A stretch of 6,198 bases of DNA from CAYTXJ01 sp965613025 (GTDB lineage Bacteria > Desulfobacterota > DSM-4660 > Desulfatiglandales > JALVMZ01), in the NCBI GenBank assembly GCA_965613025.1, contig CBFDUE010000111.1:1-6198 (forward strand), given 5' to 3'. Both the position numbers and the translations under genes were made by a program. The notes below the pieces were generated by a model. The model did no database searches, was not told the DNA's origin, and worked only from the letters and a program-made list of their open reading frames with translations. This document shows, in pieces, positions 1 through 6,133 of the stretch. Position 1 is the first letter of the stretch; every line of letters begins with the position of its first letter.

Positions 1-94
1 TTTCAAAGCTCTCAGAAAGAAGCTGTAATTATGGGTTATTTTAAGTTAATTTTTGGGGGTCTGGTCTCCGACCTGGAAGGGGGTGTAACCCCCA
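1..94. repeat. Intergenic repeat, left copy
   Basis: Positions 1-62 match 6121-6182 with only three mismatches (at 19, 47 and 51). After a 16-base segment present only here (63-78), positions 79-94 match 6183-6198 exactly. The unit has an AT-rich first half and a second half with G5 and C5 runs that can fold into hairpins. Both copies lie at gene ends in the same orientation, which suggests a dispersed genomic repeat; two copies alone do not prove this. No transposase or long terminal inverted repeat is visible. The copy may begin upstream of the window. Confidence 0.9.
79..93. other. G5T/AC5 hairpin in left repeat
   Basis: GGGGGT (79-84) pairs with ACCCCC (88-93) around a three-base GTA loop. 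The same ACCCCC arm could instead pair with GGGGGT at 55-60, and AACCCC (87-92) could pair with GGGGTT at 104-109, so several folds exclude each other. No T-run follows on either strand, so this is not a classical intrinsic terminator. It lies downstream of the minus-strand hydrolase gene and might still help end or stabilise that transcript. Confidence 0.55.
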
Positions 95-112
95 GTGTAA
101 AAAGGGGTTATG

Positions 113-123
113 CAAAGCTCTCA
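113..123. repeat. Short extra copy of CAAAGCTCTCA
   Basis: The 11-mer CAAAGCTCTCA occurs here, at 4-14 at the start of the left repeat, and at 6124-6134 at the start of the right repeat. In the left region it therefore brackets the repeat body at a spacing of 109 bases. This could mean that the unit spans about 1-123 with direct-repeat ends, that it sits in tandem with a decayed second unit, or that it reflects a duplicated insertion site. The sequence does not decide between these. Confidence 0.6.
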
Positions 124-150
124 AAAATTACCAATTGTTTACAAATGAGA

Positions 151-927
151 TTAAAAACCATTTCTTCTTAGGAATTTTAAAATGTGCTGAGCATATTCCT
201 CAGGCTGGTGTTCATAGGTGTTGTGCCCGCATTTGGGCAGCACGGCAAGCTCACCTTTAGGAAGATGCCTATAAAAGGCTACGCCCTGCTCCACATCAAA
301 GAGAAAGCTTCTGTCTGGATAGATAACCAGAGCCGGGCAGGTAACCTGTTTGAGCACAGGCCTGAGATCAAAGACCCCTTTTCCATAAGCCCCGCCAAAT
401 CGTCGGAACTGGTTAAAAAAGGGCTCTGCTGATTCCTCTCCGTGCCATTCAATCAATTTTTCTTTAAGCTCTGATTTCAACTCCTGAAAGGAGTGCGGGA
501 ATTTTATTCTGTTGAATTCAATCATGGGAATCTCACTGTAACACTGAGTGCTTGAAGTAACCAAGGAGATCACCCGATCAGGATACCTGGCTGCAAAATC
601 CACAGCAATCACCCCACCTTCACACTGACCAATCAGATGAACAGAGTTGATTTTCAGGGTGTTCAGGATTAGCTCCAGTTCCCGCACACTTTCCGGCCGG
701 AATCTCTCACTTACATAAAAGGACTTAAAATCTTTTCCCTTTTCTGATCTTCCATATCCTCGTCTGTCGTACATTATGATACAATAGCCTTCCCGAACCA
801 GCTGTGGGTATATCTGTTTCCATATCTTTGTGCAACCGAATCCATGATGAAGAAGCACAATGGGTGGATCTCCTTTCCCATGCACTTCGTAATATATGTT
901 TAAGTTGTTTATTTTCATATAAGCCAT
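151..927 (-). CDS. Alpha/beta-fold hydrolase with cysteine at the nucleophile position
   Basis: A complete 258-residue single-domain alpha/beta hydrolase, probably cytosolic since no signal peptide is seen. Family landmarks in order are the oxyanion-side HHGFG (27-31), YDRRGYGRS (53-61), the nucleophile elbow G100-Q-C-E-G-G105, the late strand CPALVIYPD (197-205) and the histidine in CGHN (H235). The elbow carries Cys102 (codon at 622-624) instead of the usual Ser. At the usual catalytic-acid position my alignment by eye gives Ser207, with Asp205 and Asp211 nearby as candidates. Residues about 131-190 form the variable cap region. The first ATG is chosen because AGGAGT lies five bases upstream; Met4 is a less likely start. 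The gene stands alone, divergent from the tRNA and his genes. It uses CGN arginine codons more often (7 of 17 by my count) than its neighbours. The substrate cannot be told; esterase, lactonase or another activity are all possible. Confidence 0.93.
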   Translation of the reverse strand: MAYMKINNLNIYYEVHGKGDPPIVLLHHGFGCTKIWKQIYPQLVREGYCIIMYDRRGYGRSEKGKDFKSFYVSERFRPESVRELELILNTLKINSVHLIGQCEGGVIAVDFAARYPDRVISLVTSSTQCYSEIPMIEFNRIKFPHSFQELKSELKEKLIEWHGEESAEPFFNQFRRFGGAYGKGVFDLRPVLKQVTCPALVIYPDRSFLFDVEQGVAFYRHLPKGELAVLPKCGHNTYEHQPEEYAQHILKFLRRNGF

Positions 928-932
928 CTTTT

Positions 933-938
933 ACTCCT
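933..938 (-). promoter_or_regulatory. Ribosome binding site of the hydrolase gene
   Basis: Read on the minus strand this is AGGAGT followed by the five-base spacer AAAAG and then ATG at 927-925. It is the strongest Shine-Dalgarno sequence in the window and decides for the first ATG over the in-frame ATG three codons later. Confidence 0.75.
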
Positions 939-999
939 ATTATTAATCATTTGATGCAAGTCAGGATCACCCTGGGAAATTCTGTATCTTTTATCTCCG

Positions 1000-1027
1000 A
1001 TTATACACAAAATAGAAGATTTTTAAA
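1000..1027 (-). promoter_or_regulatory. Candidate sigma-70 promoter for the hydrolase
   Basis: On the minus strand a perfect TATAAT -10 box lies at 1005-1000, with TTTAAA (four of six matches to TTGACA) at 1027-1022, a 16-base spacing. Transcription would start near 993, leaving a leader of about 65 bases before the ATG. The region is AT-rich, so chance matches are possible; the exact -10 and its position make it credible. Confidence 0.5.
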
Positions 1028-1116
1028 GATAGTATATACCAGCTCCTGGTGCCTGAAGCTATGTTCATCAATTCCAAGAAAGTTTTCCATAATTTTATAA
1101 TAGAGCCGAATTTCTC

Positions 1117-1144
1117 TTGAAAATTATTATCTTTTGGATATAAA
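1117..1144 (+). promoter_or_regulatory. Candidate promoter for tRNA-Ala and possibly the his operon
   Basis: TTGAAA (1117-1122) and TATAAA (1139-1144) are separated by 16 bases. Initiation would fall near 1151, about seven bases before the mature tRNA 5' end. No other convincing promoter lies between the tRNA and hisB, so this one may serve the whole downstream run of genes. This is inferred from the motif and position only. Confidence 0.5.
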
Positions 1145-1157
1145 GAGCCTTAGATAT

Positions 1158-1230
1158 GGGGATGTAGCTCAGCAGGGAGAGCGGGACGTTCGCAACGTCC
1201 AGGTCGGGGGTTCGAATCCCCTCATCTCCA
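1158..1230 (+). tRNA. tRNA-Ala, anticodon CGC
   Basis: A full cloverleaf can be drawn. The acceptor stem pairs GGGGATG (1158-1164) with CATCTCC (1223-1229). The D stem pairs GCTC (1167-1170) with GAGC (1179-1182). The anticodon stem pairs GGACG (1184-1188) with CGTCC (1196-1200) around the loop TTCGCAA, placing the anticodon CGC at 1191-1193. The T arm is GGGGG, TTCGAAT, CCCCT (1206-1222). The third acceptor pair is G-U, the classical alanine identity element G3:U70, and the discriminator base is A73, both agreeing with alanine. The 3' CCA is not encoded, since TAA follows A73. The tRNA reads GCG codons. It lies 28 bases before hisB on the same strand. Confidence 0.96.
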
Positions 1231-1240
1231 TAAATATCTT

Positions 1241-1258
1241 AAAAAAAGCTATTTTTTT
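1241..1258 (+). other. A7/T7 stem in the hisB leader
   Basis: Seven A (1241-1247), a GCTA loop and seven T (1252-1258) sit directly before the hisB ATG. Such an all-A:U stem would be weak, and the T-run could favour partial termination after the tRNA. No purine-rich Shine-Dalgarno lies in this interval. Whether it regulates the tRNA-to-hisB readthrough is inference. Confidence 0.35.
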
Positions 1259-1849
1259 ATGAAAAGGCAGTCAGAATTTAAGAGAACTACTAAGGAAACT
1301 AATATAGAGGTGCGTCTTTTACTGGATGGAACTGGAATATGCAATATAGACACCTCTATTCCCTTTATGGATCATATGCTAACGCTTATGGGAGCACATG
1401 GACTCTTTGATATGGATATAAGGGCAAAGGGCGATATTGAGGTGGATTTTCATCATACTGTAGAAGATCTGGGCATATGCATTGGAAGATGTATAGATGA
1501 GTGCTTAGGAGATAGAAAGGGAATTGTGAGATTTGCAGATGCAACCATATGTATGGATGAGGCCTTAGCAAGGGTTGTAATTGATATCTCCAATCGGCCA
1601 TTTATGGTCTTCAGGGGATTAAAAGAGGGATTAAGGACAGGAGGATTTGACCTGTTTCTCTTAAGAGAATTCTTTAAGGCCTTAACAAACAGTGCTGGCA
1701 TCACTCTCCATATTGAGGTCCTATATGGTGAAGATCCCCATCATATCTCTGAGGCCATCTTCAAGGCCTTTGGAATAGCATTGGATAGGGCGGTAGCAGA
1801 AGAACGGAGATTAAAAGGAAAGGTGCCATCTTCAAAGGGTGTAATTTAA
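1259..1849 (+). CDS. hisB: Imidazoleglycerol-phosphate dehydratase
   Basis: Monofunctional HisB of 196 residues, the usual length for this enzyme. It dehydrates imidazole glycerol phosphate to imidazole acetol phosphate in histidine biosynthesis; the family uses Mn(II) and assembles as a cytosolic 24-mer. The two metal-binding repeats are visible as HHTVE (65-69) and HHISE (161-165). Other family signatures are LLDGTG (21-26), PFMDHML (35-41), RFADATICMDEAL (91-103), DISNRPF (109-115) and the C-terminal FKAFGIALDRA (168-178). There is no fused phosphatase domain, unlike enterobacterial HisB. The start matches the family N-terminus, yet no Shine-Dalgarno precedes it. The stop overlaps the next gene's start by one base (TAATG). 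hisH is not adjacent. Confidence 0.97.
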   Translation: MKRQSEFKRTTKETNIEVRLLLDGTGICNIDTSIPFMDHMLTLMGAHGLFDMDIRAKGDIEVDFHHTVEDLGICIGRCIDECLGDRKGIVRFADATICMDEALARVVIDISNRPFMVFRGLKEGLRTGGFDLFLLREFFKALTNSAGITLHIEVLYGEDPHHISEAIFKAFGIALDRAVAEERRLKGKVPSSKGVI

Positions 1850-2547
1850 TGGACAAAATCCGTTGGATAGCTTTAGGTATCCTTTTAATTTTTCTTATTT
1901 CATGTCATGCGCATAAGATCATACCTCTTAGGAAAGAGCCTCATGAGGGTTTAGCAGAGGTTAAGAGTGCACTTATTATGGAATTTAGACCATTTCTTAA
2001 AGAGGGCAATAAGGCAGGCTGGGTGAGGAATCCGCTTACAGGCAGTATGATATATGCTGAACCACTAAATGAGATGGTGGGGGAAAAATTAAGTGAAAAA
2101 CTATTTCTGTTACTTAAAGATGAATTTGAAAGGCTTGTGCCGTCTTCCCGGGTATCTGGAATATATGAAAGGCTTATAGCACAAGGGCCCGCACTGGATG
2201 AAAAGGTGATAATAAGAAAGATTGCCAACTATTTTAATGTGGATGCGGTATTTAAAGGCTATATATACCTTTGGAGAGAGAGAAAGGGAGGTGAGTATGG
2301 TATAGAGAGTCCTTCCCATGTTTCCTTAGAATTGGCCCTTTTCAGGGCTGAGGATGGAAAGATGATATGGAAGGGCTCTTATAATAAGAGGCAGACATCC
2401 CTTAGTGAAAACCTCCTAGATATATGGACCTTTATAAGGGCAGGAGGAAAATGGGTAAGCGCCCAGAGGCTTGCAGAGATCGGTCTCAGTAAGATGGTAA
2501 TCGATCTTATAGATAAGAGAAAGGCTCTCTCTGAAGAGGTCAAATGA
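1849..2547 (+). CDS. Conserved outer-membrane-type lipoprotein of unknown function
   Basis: A 232-residue protein with a lipoprotein signal: K3 and R5, a hydrophobic stretch (residues 6-17) and the lipobox LISC with Cys19 as the lipidated residue. Residue +2 is His, not Asp, which would favour the outer membrane by the rules known for proteobacteria. The mature part alternates helices and strands: ALIMEF (41-46), a helix at about 74-92, VDAVFKGYIYLW (131-142), VSLELALFRAEDGKMIWKG (158-176), then TSLSENLL (183-190) and GGKWVSAQRLAEIGL (199-213). The strand and helix order and the EDGKMIWKG turn remind me of the TolB N-terminal, CsgG or GNA1162-like lipoprotein fold; this is a resemblance by eye. 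I recall uncharacterised deltaproteobacterial proteins with the same SLSENLL...GGKW ending. It begins inside the hisB stop and ends one base before hisA, so it is part of the operon. Its function is unknown. Confidence 0.88.
   Translation: MDKIRWIALGILLIFLISCHAHKIIPLRKEPHEGLAEVKSALIMEFRPFLKEGNKAGWVRNPLTGSMIYAEPLNEMVGEKLSEKLFLLLKDEFERLVPSSRVSGIYERLIAQGPALDEKVIIRKIANYFNVDAVFKGYIYLWRERKGGEYGIESPSHVSLELALFRAEDGKMIWKGSYNKRQTSLSENLLDIWTFIRAGGKWVSAQRLAEIGLSKMVIDLIDKRKALSEEVK
2535..2540 (+). promoter_or_regulatory. Ribosome binding site of hisA within the lipoprotein gene
   Basis: AGAGGT lies in the last codons of the lipoprotein gene, eight bases before ATG at 2549 and eleven before the in-frame ATG at 2552. 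It does not clearly decide between the two starts, but the first is better spaced. Its location points to coupled translation. Confidence 0.5.
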
Positions 2548-2548
2548 T

Positions 2549-3277
2549 ATGATGATAATACCTGCCATTGATATAAAAGGGGGAAGGTGTGTCAGATTAA
2601 GACAGGGTAAGATGGATCAGGAGACTGTATATTTTGAAGATCCTATAGAGATGGCAAAGATATGGGAGAAAAGGGGGGCAGAGAGACTCCATATTATTGA
2701 TTTGGACGGTGCATTTGAAGGATATCCTGTACATATCAGATTGGTTGAAAAGATAAGAGATAGTATAGGCATTCCCATTCAACTGGGAGGTGGTATAAGG
2801 GATCTGAGCACCATAAGAGACTATATCTCTATGGGAATAGATCAGATAATAATTGGGACCATCGCCTATAGGGAGCCTGAAATACTTAAAAGGGCTACAC
2901 AGGAGTTTCCAGAAAGGATTATTCTTGCAATTGATGCAAAAGATGGGAAAGTGGCCATTGAAGGCTGGAAGACCTTTACAGACATAGAGGCCAAGGATAT
3001 AGTAAAAGACTTTCTGGATCTTCCTCTCTATTCCATCATCTATACCGATATTAAAAGAGATGGAATGGAAAAAGGACCAAACCTTGATGGAATCAAAAGA
3101 TTTGTATCCTCCATCCCCATTCCTGTAATAGCCTCTGGTGGGATAACCACTATGGAGGATATTGAAGAGATAGTTCAGATGGAGTATATGGGTGTGATTG
3201 GAATGATTATTGGAAGGGCCCTATATTCTGGAAGGCTTAAATTTGAAGATATTATAAAGAGGTCAAAAAAGGCTTGA
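2549..3277 (+). CDS. hisA: ProFAR isomerase (phosphoribosylformimino-AICAR-P isomerase)
   Basis: A 242-residue (beta/alpha)8 barrel of normal length. It carries out the Amadori rearrangement of ProFAR to PRFAR, the step before HisF/HisH. The N-terminal strand MIIPAIDIKGGRCVRL contains the catalytic Asp8, and LAIDAKDGK contains the second catalytic Asp129. Phosphate-binding segments are QLGGGIR (78-84), IIGT (101-104), IASGGIT (194-200) and IIGRALYSG (220-228). The IYTDIKRDGMEKGPN segment (164-178) is the HisA form, not HisF. Two tandem ATG codons leave the start open; the second (2552) gives the more common MIIPAID start. No hisF follows, unlike in many his operons, so the pathway is split over several loci in this genome. 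Confidence 0.97.
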   Translation: MMIIPAIDIKGGRCVRLRQGKMDQETVYFEDPIEMAKIWEKRGAERLHIIDLDGAFEGYPVHIRLVEKIRDSIGIPIQLGGGIRDLSTIRDYISMGIDQIIIGTIAYREPEILKRATQEFPERIILAIDAKDGKVAIEGWKTFTDIEAKDIVKDFLDLPLYSIIYTDIKRDGMEKGPNLDGIKRFVSSIPIPVIASGGITTMEDIEEIVQMEYMGVIGMIIGRALYSGRLKFEDIIKRSKKA

Positions 3278-3310
3278 TTTTTAAATTTAAAAGGATATAA
3301 TTAATAATTT

Positions 3311-3757
3311 ATGATGTTACTAAAAGAGAAAATAGATAAAGATTTTAAAGAGGCATTGAGGAATAAAGATCAGAGAAGGCTTTCATGCCTCAGAATGTTA
3401 AAAAGTGCAATTAAAAATAGGGAAAAGGATCTAAGAAGGGAATTAAAGGAAGAAGAGATAATATCTGTCATATCATCCTTAGTTAAAAGGGGAAGAGATT
3501 CCATTGAAGAATTTAAAAAAGGGGGGAGAGAAGATCTTATCCAAAAAGAGCAAGAGGAGCTAAATATCCTTTATGAATATCTTCCCAAACAGCTAAGCCC
3601 TGAACAGATTGAGAAAGAATTAAAAGAGATCATATTACAGGTGGGGGCGAAAGGGCCTAAAGATCTGGGAAAGGTCATGAAGGTTGCCATGAAGAAAATG
3701 GCTGGAAAGGCCCAAGGGAAAGAGGTCAATGAGATTGCAAGAAGGCTCCTAAGCTAA
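3311..3757 (+). CDS. yqeY: GatB/YqeY domain protein
   Basis: A 148-residue, very charged, mostly helical protein matching the stand-alone YqeY family in length and pattern: LKEKIDKDFKEALRNKD near the start, LRMLKSAIKNRE (27-38), SLVKRGRDSIEEF (56-68), LNILYEYLPKQLS (84-96), and a C-terminal GPKDLGKVMKVAM followed by AQGKEVNEIARRLL. The family resembles the C-terminal tRNA-binding region of the GatB amidotransferase subunit, but its cellular role is not settled. There is no signal peptide. Two ATG codons (3311, 3314) could start it. The only Shine-Dalgarno-like stretch, AAGGAT at 3291-3296, is 14 bases upstream, a long spacing. It lies 33 bases after hisA and 11 bases before mutS2. Confidence 0.93.
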   Translation: MMLLKEKIDKDFKEALRNKDQRRLSCLRMLKSAIKNREKDLRRELKEEEIISVISSLVKRGRDSIEEFKKGGREDLIQKEQEELNILYEYLPKQLSPEQIEKELKEIILQVGAKGPKDLGKVMKVAMKKMAGKAQGKEVNEIARRLLS

Positions 3758-3768
3758 AGCAATCGCTG

Positions 3769-6117
3769 ATGACAGATTACACATTTCGTGTCCTTGAATT
3801 TGAAAATCTGCTTATAAGATTATCAAGATACTGCACCACTCCCTTAGGGAAAGAGTGTTGTTTAAAGATTAGGCCTTCAGTGGATATTTGTAAAATTGAA
3901 AGTAATCTTAATCTCTTAAAGGAGATGCGTCTCTTACTAAAGATTCAGGGAAATATCTCATTTAGTGGTGTGGATTCCATTGGGGGACTCTTAGATAGGG
4001 TCTCTGTAGAAGGAGCCTTACTTGAAGGGGCTGAGTTAAGAAGAATCCTGGATCTTATAAAGGCAGGGATATATGCAAAGCGAATTATAGGGGAGAGGAG
4101 GGATATTGTCCCTTCTCTCTTTCAGAAGATAAGGAATCTTCCTCAATTAAAGGATCTTTCTGAAAAGATAGAGGCATCGGTAGATGAGATTGGGAATATA
4201 AGGGATTCTGCAAGCACTCGGCTACATGATATCCGTCAGAGGCTTATAAGAATTAAAAGGGAGATGGAGGAAAGAATAGATAGGATTAAAAGGGAGCTCA
4301 TTAGAGATACTCATGAAGATATAATTGTAAGTCTGAGGGATGGTAGATTTGTCTTAAGGATGAGCACCCTATTAAAAAACAAGGTAAAGGGGATAGTTCA
4401 TCAATACTCCCCAAGTAGCGCAAGCTTTGTAGTTGAACCCATGCAGATAGTGGAGATAAATAATAGAATTGCAGAGTTAAGGGATCTGGAACGAGAAGAG
4501 GAGATAAGGATATTAAGAAGGCTTTCATATTATGTTAGGGATCTTAGAGAGGAGTTATCCCAGCTGGAAGAAAGGATAGGCAAGCTGGATGCACTCCTTG
4601 CAAAGGCAAAATTTTCAGAAGATATAAAAGCCACAAACCCCATAATAGATAGGGAGGGAATGCTGAATATAAGAGGGGCTAAAAATCCCATACTCATATC
4701 CATAAAAGGATGGGATTCTGTTCAAGGTGTGGATCTCAAGATGGATAGAGAAAGGCACCTTTTGATCATCTCTGGACCCAATAGGGGTGGAAAGACCGTC
4801 ACACTTAAGAGCTTGGGACTGCTCTGTCTTATGGCCCAATCTGGATTTCATATACCTGCCTCAGAGGGGAGTCATATACCTGTATATAATAAGATAATGG
4901 CCGATATAGGTGATGAACAGGATATGGAAAAGGGGCTTAGCACATTTTCTGCACATATGGAAAGATGGGTAGAGATGATGGATGGAGCAGACAGAGATAG
5001 CCTTATAATTATTGATGAACCAGGCGTGGGCACAGATCCTGAAGAGGGGGCAGCACTTGCCATGTCAGTACTGGAGGAACTTTTGAATAAAGGATGCTAT
5101 GTTGCCATATCCACCCATTTAAATAGGTTAAAACTATATGGAATGGAAAATCCCAAGGCACAAAATGCCTCTATGGAAATAGATGAACACACACATAGGC
5201 CCACCTATAGGCTCAGATACGGAATGCCAGGGGCAAGTTTTGGCTTTGATATGGCAAGGGAGGTGGGGATAAAAGAAGAGATAATAGAGAGGGCAAAGGG
5301 CTATCTTGCACCTAAGGAAGCGGAAATGAAGGACATATTCGAATCTCTGAGGCAAAAGTTAAGAGCCCTTGAAATGGAAAAGAAGCAGGTAGAGCTTCAA
5401 AAAAAGAGATATGAATATCTCAGCAAAGAAGTGGAAAGGAGATTGGAAGAGCTTAGGGATCAAAAGGAGCAGATTATAAGTGAAGGGATAGGGGAATTAT
5501 CAGAAAGTGTTGCAGAGGCAAAGAGGCAGATTGCACAAATTATAAACAGGATAAAAAGGGATAAAAGGAATATAGGCAAAGGAAGAAGACAGATAGAAGA
5601 GATAGAGGAAGAGCTTATCAATAGATGGAAAGATGAGATAGAAAAGAGAAGCGCTGAAGATGTGCCTTCTTTTGAAATCGGCCAGATGGTAAGGTATAAA
5701 CCCAGTGGGATTTTAGGGAAAATTGTAGGGATAGACAGACAGAAAAGGACTGCCACATTTCAGAGGAAAAATCTGAAAGTCAGTGTCTCTTTTGAAGATC
5801 TTGAAAGTGTGGAAATAGGGCAAAGAGAGATGAAATATGATTGGAAAGTCAATGTCTCTGATAATGCACCATTAAATGAGATAAATATCATAGGCTATAG
5901 GGTGGAAGATGCAATATCACTCCTTGATAAGGTAATAGGTGAGGTCTATATGAGAGGGAAGGATAGGCTTAGGATAATCCATGGACATGGAGAGGGTATA
6001 TTAAAGAGGGCAGTCAGGGAATATCTTAAAGGAATTCAGTGGATTAAGAGGGTTGGGCCTGATGATATTAAAAATGGAGGAGATGCGGTTACAGTAGTTG
6101 AATTTAGAGAGCTTTGA
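3769..6117 (+). CDS. mutS2: MutS2-family ATPase with C-terminal Smr domain
   Basis: A complete 782-residue MutS2. In order: N-terminal helical core (about 1-290) starting with the typical VLEFENLLIRLSRYC...PLGKE; ABC-type ATPase with Walker A GPNRGGKT (336-343), ADIGDEQ (378-384), signature LSTFSAHM (390-397), Walker B IIIDEPGVGTDP (413-424) and switch STHLNRLK (448-455); coiled coil (about 505-630); KOW-like beta segment (about 635-680); Smr domain (about 700-782) with IIHGHGEG (736-743). It lacks the MutS mismatch-recognition domain, as MutS2 proteins do. Family members act in suppressing recombination or in splitting stalled ribosomes; which applies here is unknown. The LDLR motif of Smr is replaced by INII (705-708). 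The start fits the family, but no Shine-Dalgarno is seen. The last two codons and the stop lie inside an inverted repeat. Confidence 0.97.
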   Translation: MTDYTFRVLEFENLLIRLSRYCTTPLGKECCLKIRPSVDICKIESNLNLLKEMRLLLKIQGNISFSGVDSIGGLLDRVSVEGALLEGAELRRILDLIKAGIYAKRIIGERRDIVPSLFQKIRNLPQLKDLSEKIEASVDEIGNIRDSASTRLHDIRQRLIRIKREMEERIDRIKRELIRDTHEDIIVSLRDGRFVLRMSTLLKNKVKGIVHQYSPSSASFVVEPMQIVEINNRIAELRDLEREEEIRILRRLSYYVRDLREELSQLEERIGKLDALLAKAKFSEDIKATNPIIDREGMLNIRGAKNPILISIKGWDSVQGVDLKMDRERHLLIISGPNRGGKTVTLKSLGLLCLMAQSGFHIPASEGSHIPVYNKIMADIGDEQDMEKGLSTFSAHMERWVEMMDGADRDSLIIIDEPGVGTDPEEGAALAMSVLEELLNKGCYVAISTHLNRLKLYGMENPKAQNASMEIDEHTHRPTYRLRYGMPGASFGFDMAREVGIKEEIIERAKGYLAPKEAEMKDIFESLRQKLRALEMEKKQVELQKKRYEYLSKEVERRLEELRDQKEQIISEGIGELSESVAEAKRQIAQIINRIKRDKRNIGKGRRQIEEIEEELINRWKDEIEKRSAEDVPSFEIGQMVRYKPSGILGKIVGIDRQKRTATFQRKNLKVSVSFEDLESVEIGQREMKYDWKVNVSDNAPLNEINIIGYRVEDAISLLDKVIGEVYMRGKDRLRIIHGHGEGILKRAVREYLKGIQWIKRVGPDDIKNGGDAVTVVEFREL

Positions 6118-6133
6118 ATTTTTCAAAGCTCTC
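6107..6133. repeat. Perfect 12-bp inverted repeat over the mutS2 stop codon
   Basis: GAGAGCTTTGAA (6107-6118) and TTCAAAGCTCTC (6122-6133) are exact reverse complements around a TTT loop (6119-6121). The left arm holds the last codons and the TGA of mutS2; the right arm is the beginning of the right repeat copy. The RNA hairpin would be stable, but AGAAAAAAG follows instead of a T-run, so it is at best an atypical terminator or a 3'-end protecting structure. Confidence 0.8.

Noticed and set aside
1..171. A plus-strand frame open from the window edge through the left repeat to TAG at 169-171 (46 codons from the ATG at 31).
   Set aside because: It runs through a hairpin-rich repeat, overlaps the end of the hydrolase, and the equivalent frame in the right copy stops after five codons (ATG 6151, TAA 6166). 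The 16-base indel would also break it. It might be the tail of a gene upstream of the window, which cannot be judged here.
184..432. Plus-strand open frame of 82 codons antisense to the hydrolase.
   Set aside because: It lies wholly inside a well-supported gene on the other strand and shows no recognisable domain.
961..975. Imperfect inverted repeat CAGG-ATCAC-CCTG in the hydrolase leader, considered as an operator.
   Set aside because: A four-base stem is too short to stand out from chance.
804..1100. Plus-strand open frame of 98 codons across the hydrolase 5' end and the intergenic gap.
   Set aside because: It covers the hydrolase start, ribosome binding site and promoter on the other strand, and its composition looks like translated non-coding DNA.
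928..1157. T-box, histidine attenuator or other riboswitch upstream of the tRNA and his genes.
   Set aside because: I see no T-box consensus, no His-codon-rich leader peptide and no large terminator/antiterminator pair; only candidate promoters are supported.
3278..3310. AT-only palindrome TTTAAATTTAAA between hisA and yqeY as a terminator or operator.
   Set aside because: Low-complexity A/T sequence with no GC stem; palindromes of this kind are common in AT-rich gaps.
5460..5756. Minus-strand 98-codon open frame within mutS2, rich in Ser, Leu and Ile.
   Set aside because: It is the mirror of the Glu/Lys/Arg-rich coiled-coil region; such antisense frames are an expected by-product of AGA/GAA-rich codons.
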